Shown piece after piece: positions 57,574 through 64,000 of a stretch of DNA of 64,000 bases (positions within the stretch are counted from its first letter, which is position 1; each line of letters begins with the position of its first letter). The stretch comes from Lunularia cruciata. Lineage: Eukaryota; Streptophyta; Marchantiopsida; Lunulariales; Lunulariaceae. Under the pieces are notes generated by a model. It did not search any database. It saw only the letters and a list, made by a program, of their open reading frames with translations, and was not told where the DNA came from. The DNA is taken from NCBI GenBank assembly GCA_948567375.1, contig OX419761.1, positions 34,324,243 to 34,388,242 on the forward strand, written 5' to 3'. A program made the translations under genes and the position numbers.

Positions 57574-57713
57574 TAACTAGCTTAGCTTGCACGCCAAGTA
57601 GGCGGCTTCTAGAAGGAAGCTTCTTGAGAAGCTTCCTAGTTAACTTGGCTTGCACTCCAAGAAAGCGGCTCAAGGAAGCTTCTTGAGAAGCTTCAAGGGA
57701 CTTGTATGATACC

Positions 57714-57721
57714 TATAAATA
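57714..57721 (+). promoter_or_regulatory. TATA box of D LTR promoter
   Basis: TATAAATA in ACCTATAAATACC, conserved in all LTR copies of the family (B complements at 860-867 and 5712-5719; D 3' LTR 62851-62858). Confidence 0.75.
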
Positions 57722-57826
57722 CCAAGGCCGAAGCTCATGCTAGGCATTTGGAGTTTTCCCTCATTCAAGTGTCCCAATGTGAATTTCCATTCTCCTATTT
57801 CTCTCCTCGGTTTCGGTCTTTTACAT

Positions 57827-57839
57827 TGGTATCAAAGCA
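57827..57839 (+). other. Element D primer-binding site
   Basis: TGGTATCAAAGCA starts two bases after the LTR; one mismatch to the initiator Met tRNA complement TGGTATCAGAGCA, which element B keeps exactly. Confidence 0.88.
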
Positions 57840-58096
57840 GGAATGGGATGGATGGAATTTATGGACCACCAAATCCACTTCCGCCAAACCATTGGGACTT
57901 TCATGTCCAGATATTACCAAAGCATCGTTTCACACATTTCATCACCTCACGCTTTGGGCAGGATTTTCTACATATGATCACCGTGTCAGAGGAACCCTTG
58001 ATACTTCCAGTTGTGACTTATGGAGAACGGTGGACGTGTTGTATCTATGTGTTAATCAACTAGATAAATTGAGGGTAGTGGATTAGGGTAGTAGCA

Positions 58097-58996
58097 ATGG
58101 CCGCAATACCGGATGTTATCCTTGCAATGCAACAACAAATCGAGCATCTTACTCGATTGTTGGATGAACGAGACCAGCAACGACGAGAACAGATAGATAG
58201 AGCGCCAGTTCGAGATGGAGAAGATCGCATTCGATTTCCGAAACCCAAGGTGTTTGAAGGCAAGAATGTTCCAGGCACAGTGGAAAATTTTGTGTTTGAC
58301 TGTGAACGTTACTTTGAAGCCACCAATCTTCAAGACGAGCGGAAACAAATTCTCTTGGCTTCTAGCCAGTTGGATGGCGTGGCAAAACTTTGGTGGCGAT
58401 TCCGAGTAGAAAGAGCTGAACGACAAATTGTTACACCAATTTTGACATGGGCAGAATTCAAGGATGCAATACTTGGTCAATTTCAGACTATAAATGCCAC
58501 CCGAGCTGCACGAGATAAATTGGCGGAGTTGAGGCAGATTGGTTCGGTGAGAAGCTACATCACACAATTTCAGAATATCATCATGCAAATTCCAGATATT
58601 CAAGAAGGTGAAGTTCTGGATCGATTTGTGCGAGGATTGAAGTCACGAACCAGATTGGAGGTGACCATGCGAGAGCCACAGAACGTAGAAGAAGCCATGC
58701 AATTGGCTGAGCGTTTTGATTCCTTAGTTGCAACAACTTGGTCTCGACCTCGACCTACACAAAACCTACCCGTACCACGAGTGGAAGAACCGGTACCAAT
58801 GGAGATTGATGCTATCCAACGAAGACCACTTGGCACAGCAGATAGAGAAAGATTACGACAAAATGGAGGTTGCTTTTATTGTCGCCAGTTGGGGCATCGC
58901 ATTGCTGAATGTCCACTCAAGAATGGACAACCTCGACAAGTTGCCCAAGTGGAGGTTGTGGAGCGGAATGATCCGGGAAACGAGGAATCCCAGTAG
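58097..58996 (+). CDS. gag: Element D gag polyprotein, intact
   Basis: 299 codons, open. Starts at the ATG after the leader; A and B have the same start. A coiled N-terminus (QQQIEHLTRLLDERDQQRREQ) is followed by the capsid-like Retrotrans_gag region (FDCERYFEA, AKLWWRF, EFKDAILGQF, RSYITQFQNIIMQIPDI, DRFVRGLKSRTRLEV). One CCHC knuckle lies near the C-terminus, CFYCRQLGHRIAEC. It ends GNEESQ at TAG 58994-58996, inside the overlap with pol. Structural protein of the cytoplasmic particle; the knuckle binds genomic RNA. Confidence 0.93.
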   Translation: MAAIPDVILAMQQQIEHLTRLLDERDQQRREQIDRAPVRDGEDRIRFPKPKVFEGKNVPGTVENFVFDCERYFEATNLQDERKQILLASSQLDGVAKLWWRFRVERAERQIVTPILTWAEFKDAILGQFQTINATRAARDKLAELRQIGSVRSYITQFQNIIMQIPDIQEGEVLDRFVRGLKSRTRLEVTMREPQNVEEAMQLAERFDSLVATTWSRPRPTQNLPVPRVEEPVPMEIDAIQRRPLGTADRERLRQNGGCFYCRQLGHRIAECPLKNGQPRQVAQVEVVERNDPGNEESQ

Positions 58997-59019
58997 GAGA
59001 TTTTGAGCCACCTACTAGG
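58972..59019 (+). promoter_or_regulatory. Predicted -1 ribosomal frameshift signal at the gag-pol overlap
   Basis: The pol frame is open from 58972, just after a TGA, and overlaps gag by 25 nt. Within it, GGGAAAC (58975-58981) is read G GGA AAC in the gag frame, a canonical X XXY YYZ slip site. A 7-nt spacer precedes a stem of 58989-58997 with 59011-59019 (nine pairs, one C-A mismatch). Element B has a perfect stem at the same place with a compensatory pair change. Pol lies in the -1 frame. Confidence 0.7.
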
Positions 59020-59787
59020 AGCTTGATTAGTTCCAATGGGATTGAAGGCTTGACCTATGCAAGTTTGCTTCACTTGCAAGGTATGATATCTAATCGGGGT
59101 TGTAGAATTTTGGTTGATTCTGGAAGTTCAGAGAATTGCATGTCTATGCAAGTGGCAAAGGAATTGAGTATTCCTATCAAGCCAGTGATTGGAAGTAGTT
59201 TGATGATGGCGGATGGTAGAAAGGGTTCTGCATTCCGCACCTTGCATCCTGTTACCTTCAAGATTGGGAAGGAGTATTTGGAGTGTATGAGGTTCGTAGT
59301 GGCACCTCTACATTATGATATCATTCTAGGTCTACCTTGGCTTGAATGTCATAAGGTTCAATTTGATTGGACCCGACACCAAATTCAAGTACAACACCAA
59401 GGTAGGAATTTCCGATTAGGTTGTCTGGCACCTCTGAGTAAGACACCTAAGAATAGTCAGTCCCAAGATGGGAAGTTTGTCGAGAAGGTAGCCATAGAGC
59501 GAATCTGGAAGGGAGATGAGTCCCAAGATGGGAAGTTTGCCAGGAAGGCAACCATGGAGCAAGCTTGGAAGAGAGATGAGTCCCTAGAAGGGAAGTTTGT
59601 GAATGAAGCAGCCATAGAGCAAGCTTTGGAGGACGATAAGTCTGTATTCGCGGTGTGGATCAAGCCGATTGCACAAGAACAATCTGAGGAGGGCCAAGTG
59701 CCGCATCAAGCAATGGTTGATCGGATAGTTCAGGAGTTTGCAGATGTGTTTCCGGATGATCTGCCAAAGGGATTACCCTCCGATTGA
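58997..59787 (+). CDS. pol: Element D protease segment of pol
   Basis: Open from the frameshift site to a TGA at 59785-59787. The retropepsin triad is in RILVDSGSSENC (Asp codon 59116-59118), followed by SLMMADGRKGSAFRTLHPVTFKIG and YDIILGLPWLECH. The C-terminal part contains about three copies of a 20-residue Lys/Glu/Gln-rich repeat (SQDGKFA(R/E)KATMEQAW-like), a charged linker before RT. A TTG codon at 59023 is not needed as a start, since the frame is entered by frameshift. It cleaves the polyprotein. Confidence 0.88.
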
Positions 59788-59790
59788 GGT

Positions 59791-60552
59791 ATGCCCTTCA
59801 AGATCGAGTTATTGCCAGGGAGTACTCCAGTGAGTAGACCAATCTATCGGCTCTCACCAAAGGAGTTGGAGGAGTTGCGAACAACACTTACAGAGTTGTT
59901 GGAGAAGGATTTCATACGACATAGTACCTCTCCGTGGGGAGCACCGGTACTATTTGTTCCAAAGAAGGATGGAGGACTTTGTTTCTGTATTGATTATCGT
60001 GGGCTCAATAAGCAAACCGTGAAGAATGCATATCCCTTGCCTCGGATCGATGACCTGCTTGATCAACTAAGTGGAGCACGCTACTTTTCCAAGCTGGATC
60101 TTCGTAGCGGCTATTGGCAAATTCCTATTGAAGGAGAGGACGTGCAAAAGACTGCTTTTTGCACAAGGTATGGACATTTTGAGTGGAGAGTTCTACCTTT
60201 TGGACTCACTAATGCTCCAGCAATCTTCATGGATCAGATGCATCGAGTGTTGGAGGGACTATTAGATTGGTCCGTGGTGGTGTTCTTAGATGATATCTTA
60301 ATCTATAGCAGGACAGAGGCAGAACATGTGAATCATGTGCGAGAAGTCCTAAGACGACTACGACAGTGGAAATTTTATTGCAAGAAGTCAAAGTGTGCTT
60401 TTTGGCAGAAGGAGGTTACCTTCTTGGGTCATAAGATCTCATCAGAGGGGATCAAGATGGAAGAAGAGAAGATCAAGGCCATTACTGATTGGCCTACCCC
60501 GAAGGATGCTACAGAAGTACGAGCATTCAATGGACTGGCCAGTTTTTATTGA
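59791..60552 (+). CDS. pol: Element D reverse transcriptase segment of pol
   Basis: 253 codons from just after the TGA to a second TGA at 60550-60552. RT motifs in order: [79 protein letters not shown] (catalytic Asp pair, 60283-60294), [16 protein letters not shown] and [20 protein letters not shown]. All catalytic residues are intact; the two bounding stops are the only defects. Both could come from CGA-to-TGA deamination. Confidence 0.93.
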   Translation: MPFKIELLPGSTPVSRPIYRLSPKELEELRTTLTELLEKDFIRHSTSPWGAPVLFVPKKDGGLCFCIDYRGLNKQTVKNAYPLPRIDDLLDQLSGARYFSKLDLRSGYWQIPIEGEDVQKTAFCTRYGHFEWRVLPFGLTNAPAIFMDQMHRVLEGLLDWSVVVFLDDILIYSRTEAEHVNHVREVLRRLRQWKFYCKKSKCAFWQKEVTFLGHKISSEGIKMEEEKIKAITDWPTPKDATEVRAFNGLASFY

Positions 60553-61392
60553 TGGTTCATCCACTATTATGCTCACGTGGCTGCACCATTGACTGACCTC
60601 TTGGGAAAGAACTCGAGCTTCCAGTGGACCACCAAGCATGAAGAAGCATTCCAGAAGTTAAAGCATATGGTGTCTTCAAGACCTATTCTTCAACCATATG
60701 ATCCTCAACTACCCTGTGTGGTTGATTTTGATGCTTCTAACTTTGCAATTGGAGCTGTGTTGCAACAAGAATTTCCAGATGGACTACATCCAATTGCCTT
60801 TGTGTCTCGCCGACTAAATACAGCGGAAAGAAATTACTCTGCTCGGGATCGAGAACAACTTGCAATGGTATATGCCACCAAGGTATGGAGGCATTATCTC
60901 TTGGGGAAACAAGTGATCATGCGAACTGATCACAAGCCATTGTTGCAGACCTTACACCTAGAGCACATGAAGAGTCGACATCATCGATGGGAAGAGCAAC
61001 TCCAATTGTTTGACATCAAACTTGAGTACAAACCAGGTCGGTTCCATGTCATCCTTGATGCTCTATCACGACGACCTGATTTGAAGTCTCTTCCTCTCAT
61101 CACGGCAGCAATTACAACGGTGTCAATTGATCCCAAGATTCATAACGAGTTTCGGTTAGCCCTACAGCAAGATCACTTCTTCCAAATGGTACACGGTCGT
61201 CTAACAGCACGCGACAAGGAGTACAACACCTTCTCCTTCAAGGAAGGCCTTTTATTCCATGCAGACCAGATCTATGTTCCAACCAAAGGTGATCTTCGAC
61301 TTGTGCGCCTTCAAGAAGCCCATGATTTACCAATAGCTGGTCACATGGGAGTGGACAAGACCTTGGGCACCCTCCAACGCCAATGGTGGTAG
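60553..61392 (+). CDS. pol: Element D RNase H and integrase N-terminal segment
   Basis: Same frame as RT. RNase H acidic residues in VDFDASNFAIGAVLQQ, RDREQLAMVYA, MRTDHKPLLQ and HVILDALSRR. The integrase zinc region then begins with the His residues of HDLPIAGHMGVDKT. It ends at TAG 61390-61392 in QWW-stop-PNM, a TGG-to-TAG change at a conserved Trp. RNase H degrades template RNA. Confidence 0.9.
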   Translation, partial: WFIHYYAHVAAPLTDLLGKNSSFQWTTKHEEAFQKLKHMVSSRPILQPYDPQLPCVVDFDASNFAIGAVLQQEFPDGLHPIAFVSRRLNTAERNYSARDREQLAMVYATKVWRHYLLGKQVIMRTDHKPLLQTLHLEHMKSRHHRWEEQLQLFDIKLEYKPGRFHVILDALSRRPDLKSLPLITAAITTVSIDPKIHNEFRLALQQDHFFQMVHGRLTARDKEYNTFSFKEGLLFHADQIYVPTKGDLRLVRLQEAHDLPIAGHMGVDKTLGTLQRQWW

Positions 61393-61398
61393 CCCAAC

Positions 61399-62373
61399 AT
61401 GACACGAGATGTTCGAGACTTTGTCCGATCATGTGAGAGTTGCCAACGGAACAAGGCCAGCAACCAGAAGCCGAGTGGACTCCTTCAACCACTCACCATT
61501 CCATCCGCTCGTTGGGAGCATGTGAGCTTGGATCTCATCACATCCTTGCCAAAGACAAAACAAGGACACACGGCAATTGTGGTGTTTGTGGATAAGCTTA
61601 GTAAGCAAATCCACTTGGCACCAACCTGTGATACCGTGGATGCTCCAACCTTAGCACAAATCTACTTCGACAATGTCTTCAAGCATCATGGGATGCCACG
61701 TGTACTCATCTCCGACCGTGATCCTCGATTTACCGGGAAGTTTTGGCAAGCACTCTTCCAGATACTCGGCACCAAGCTTGCTTTGTCCACGGCCTATCAT
61801 CCTCAAACTGATGGACAAACCGAACGCGCCAATCGAACATTGGAGGATATGTTGCGGGCCTTTGTCAATGTCCACCATACCAACTGGGATGAATGTCTTG
61901 CAGCTGCAAAATTTGCCTACAACAATTCCAAACAGGCAAGCACTGGATTTTCTCCCTTCTTTCTCAATTTTGGCCAAGATCCGCTTGTTCCAGATTCTCT
62001 TCTTGCTCCCCCTCCCTCTCAGGTTCCTCATACTTCTACATTCTTGACCACTATATCCCAATCTCTCCAACAAGCCAAATCTCACCTCCTTGTTGCTCAG
62101 AATCACCAAAAACAATATGCAGACCATCATCGTCGTGATCTCACCTTTGAAGTTGGTGATAAAGTCATGCTATCCTCTAGTAACCTCCCTCTCCCACTTG
62201 ATACCCAAGTTCGTAAACTTGCTCCTAATTGGATAGGACCCTTTGATATCACCCACATTATCTCTCCTGTTGCTTATCGTCTTGCCTTACCTTGTCACAT
62301 GCGTATCCATCCTATCTTTCATATTTCCAAGTTGAAACCCTTTGTTCGTAACCCTTCTTCCTTTTCCTCTTGA
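61399..62373 (+). CDS. pol: Element D integrase segment
   Basis: 324 codons, same frame. CESCQRNK completes the HHCC zinc site. Catalytic triad: Asp 61531-61533 in SLDLITSLP, Asp 61714-61716 in ISDRDPRF, Glu 61822-61824 in DGQTERANR, with 35 residues between the last two, the standard DD35E. The GPY/F module reads LAPNWIGPFDITHIISPVAY. It ends at TGA 62371-62373 just before the chromodomain. Inserts cDNA with 5-bp target duplications, as seen here. Confidence 0.93.
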   Translation: MTRDVRDFVRSCESCQRNKASNQKPSGLLQPLTIPSARWEHVSLDLITSLPKTKQGHTAIVVFVDKLSKQIHLAPTCDTVDAPTLAQIYFDNVFKHHGMPRVLISDRDPRFTGKFWQALFQILGTKLALSTAYHPQTDGQTERANRTLEDMLRAFVNVHHTNWDECLAAAKFAYNNSKQASTGFSPFFLNFGQDPLVPDSLLAPPPSQVPHTSTFLTTISQSLQQAKSHLLVAQNHQKQYADHHRRDLTFEVGDKVMLSSSNLPLPLDTQVRKLAPNWIGPFDITHIISPVAYRLALPCHMRIHPIFHISKLKPFVRNPSSFSS

Positions 62374-62658
62374 GTCCAACCTCCCCCTCTTCCTGTCCCT
62401 ATCAATGATCATGAGGAGTACGAAGTTGACCGTATCCTTGCGCGTCGCCATATTCAACGAGGCCGTCACCAACATACAGAGTACAAGGTCCTTTGGAAAG
62501 GGTATCCCCTTCATGATGCTACATGGGAACCTCTTTCTCACCTCCAAAATGCACAAATGGCCATCAAGGAATTCAAAGCTTCACTAGCGACGAGGACGTC
62601 ACCAACTAGCGGCGGGGGAATATGTAACAATATGGAGTTTAGTGACAAAGTTAGTTGA
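62374..62658 (+). CDS. pol: Element D chromodomain, in frame after the last stop
   Basis: YEVDRILARRH, YKVLWKGYPLHDATWEPL and SHLQNAQMAIKEF make up a chromodomain (62410-62580) with its aromatic cage positions (Tyr, Trp, and a further aromatic or acidic residue) recognisable. The frame crosses the PPT and ends at a TGA in the 3' LTR (62656-62658). It is cut off from integrase by the TGA at 62371. The module binds methylated H3 tails in related elements. Confidence 0.9.
   Translation, partial: VQPPPLPVPINDHEEYEVDRILARRHIQRGRHQHTEYKVLWKGYPLHDATWEPLSHLQNAQMAIKEFKASLATRTSPTSGGGICNNMEFSDKVS
62611..62622 (+). other. Element D polypurine tract
   Basis: GGCGGGGGAATA directly before the 3' LTR; also present in A and B. 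Confidence 0.88.
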
Positions 62659-62962
62659 GCTTACGAAGTAGAGAATAAGACAAAATAGCCTAGAATATTC
62701 TAGAAGCTTCTAACTAGCTTAGCTTGCACGCCAAGTAGGCGGCTTCTAGAAGGAAGCTTCTTGAGAAGCTTCCTAGTTAACTTGGCTTGCACTCCAAGAA
62801 AGCGGCTCAAGGAAGCTTCTTGAGAAGCTTCAAGGGACTTGTATGATACCTATAAATACCAAGGCCGAAGCTCATGCTAGGCATTCGGAGTTTTCCCTCA
62901 TTCAAGTGTCCCAATGTGAATTTCCATTCTCCTATTTCTCTCCTCGGTTTTGGTCTTTTACA
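62623..62962 (+). repeat. Element D 3' LTR
   Basis: 340 bp; differs from the 5' LTR at three sites I could count (all G/A or C/T). HSE-like array at 62693-62710 and TATA at 62851-62858. Confidence 0.97.
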
Positions 62963-62967
62963 TACAT
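62963..62967. repeat. Element D target-site duplication, right (TACAT)
   Basis: Perfect match to 57481-57485. Confidence 0.95.
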
Positions 62968-63130
62968 CCTTGTAGGATCTTCTTATATGCCATTGGGAAT
63001 GGGAATGTATGTGGTGATATAGTCCAATGTGGATCCATTGACCCATAGTTAGACGGCTTGATGATACCATGGAGCACATCAGACTAGCATGCCTTTCCTT
63101 ACTTCCATCCCTTCCTCTCAAGATACAACA
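62968..63130 (+). pseudogene. Continuation of the unidentified ORF split by element D
   Basis: Reads SSYMPLGMGMYVV then stops. It carries on the frame style of 56811-57480 on the far side of D. Confidence 0.35.
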
Positions 63131-63800
63131 TAAGTTGCTTTTTTTATTATGTGGTATTATATTATGACCACTTGTTAAATTTTGTATTTTTTGTTTTATA
63201 TCATGATCACTTCTTCATTTTGGTGCCACATTTGTATAATTGTTTATATTTATATAATAATAAGATTACTTGTCCACTTCTATCCATATTTTCCACTTCT
63301 CTTGTACATATATGGTGATATGATGACTTGTTCATCTTATATTGGTCAAACAAATTTTCCATTGTATATTTTATATTGGTCATATGATAAGATAACCTGT
63401 CTATATAATAATTACTATGAATTATGCAAACTGATTTGGGGTCTTGATATATTCCTCTACCTTCTAAGAATAAGAATGGCCTTGAAGTATAAAAAGTTTA
63501 GAAACACTAAACCTTAAAGTATAGCAACACATATATCAAAAACACTAAGTATAGAAACACTTTACATAAACACTTTACATTAAAGTATAGAAACAATAAA
63601 ACCTTAAACACACAACCTTACAAGGTAAAGCATGATGAGTTTATTAATATTTGAAGATTTATGACTAGAGGTTTTAACCCTCTGAAAGCTTTTGAATCTA
63701 AGTGTGATGAATGATTCATACATCTTGCTCCATGCACTTTGTGGGCAAACCCACACAACTCATGAGTGACCCCAAGCCACATTTGTGGATGTAGGAAAGC
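63131..63800. other. AT-rich DNA without recognisable genes
   Basis: Short ORFs only. Simple AT-rich sequence with several TATATTGGTCA-like words. Confidence 0.45.
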
Positions 63801-63808
63801 CCACTTTC

Positions 63809-63867
63809 CACACAAGTGACTCCACACAAGTGACTCCACACAAGTGACTCCACACAAGTGACTCCAC
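63809..63867. repeat. Minisatellite, 14-bp unit, four copies
   Basis: CCACACAAGTGACT repeated four times without change, then a partial copy. Confidence 0.9.
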
Positions 63868-64000
63868 ACAATCTTGCTTTCAAACAAACAAAAGTGAATC
63901 CAAAATGCGAGCAAGCAAACCCATCATTTTACAATAAAACCAAGGCTCTTTGATCAAGAAAATCCATCAAATCCATTCAATATTCAATTCCAAATAAAAA

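Larger units (their letters stand above)
57486..57825 (+). repeat. Element D 5' LTR
   Basis: 340 bp, TGTAACA...TTTTACA. Contains a four-unit GAAnnTTCnnGAAnnTTC array (57556-57573), further GAAGCTTC words (57616-57623 and 57628-57635) and a TATA box at 57714-57721. Confidence 0.97.
57486..62962 (+). mobile_element. Element D: young Ty3/gypsy chromovirus
   Basis: 5477 bp with 340-bp LTRs that differ at about three sites, a perfect 5-bp target duplication (TACAT), PBS, PPT and all coding domains in colinear order. The small size, short LTR and C-terminal chromodomain fit the Reina-like group of plant chromoviruses (inference from size). Gag is open. Pol keeps one frame from end to end without indels but has four stops (TGA 59785, TGA 60550, TAG 61390, TGA 62371). 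It is therefore a recent insertion that was defective, or became so soon after insertion. Confidence 0.97.

Noticed and set aside
61651-62130. Minus-strand 159-codon ORF in element D
   Set aside because: Antisense to the integrase core; no independent features.
63618-63914. Minus-strand ORF with a CGVTCVES(L)VWSHL repeat as a protein with Cys repeats
   Set aside because: The repeat is the translation of the 14-bp minisatellite.

Overview
Kind of sequence. The window is nuclear DNA from a land plant with a large, repeat-filled genome. It is AT-rich and holds nested Ty3/gypsy LTR retrotransposons, decayed PIF/Harbinger-type transposase remnants, dispersed repeats and tandem duplications. I see no intact host gene, rRNA, tRNA or CRISPR array. 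Two families of Ty3 element are present. One carries a chromodomain (typical plant chromovirus). The other carries a cytosine-5 DNA methyltransferase and a PHD finger. The methyltransferase motifs run in unpermuted DNMT3-type order, which fits a non-angiosperm plant (gymnosperm, fern, lycophyte or bryophyte), but the species cannot be fixed from sequence alone.

Layout. 1-11530: an old plus-strand chromovirus (element A) that starts before the window. Its gag is split at 756-6019 by a younger minus-strand copy of the same family (element B), and its 3' LTR is interrupted by about 1.2 kb. 11530-38734: old intergenic DNA with two decayed PIF/Harbinger-like transposases (about 24.2-25.6 kb and 32.9-34.2 kb), decayed minus-strand ORFs (15.7-17.0 kb and 27.7-29.4 kb), several dispersed repeat pairs and four local tandem duplications. 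38735-56462: two copies of the methyltransferase element on the minus strand. Old copy C1 (38735-46383 plus 56260-56462) has younger copy C2 (46384-56259) inserted in its 5' terminal repeat. 56463-57480 and 62963-63130: remains of an unidentified ORF, split by element D (57486-62962). D is a young chromovirus with 340-bp LTRs differing at about three sites and a perfect TACAT target duplication. 63130-64000: AT-rich DNA with a 14-bp minisatellite.

How the genes fit together. In D the order is LTR, PBS (initiator Met tRNA type), gag with one CCHC knuckle, protease, RT, RNase H, integrase, chromodomain, PPT, LTR. Gag and pol lie in different frames. They overlap by about 25 nt at a GGGAAAC heptamer followed by a stem-loop that is also present in element B, so programmed -1 frameshifting is likely. 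In C2 the order is gag with two knuckles, protease (DSGA), DNMT3-like methyltransferase, RT, RNase H, integrase, PHD finger. Both C copies share an unusual end structure, B-internal-A-B-A. This resembles the split direct repeats of DIRS-order elements, yet the integrase is of the DDE type. All copies carry stop codons or frameshifts, mostly C-to-T/G-to-A changes, so none looks autonomous as it stands.
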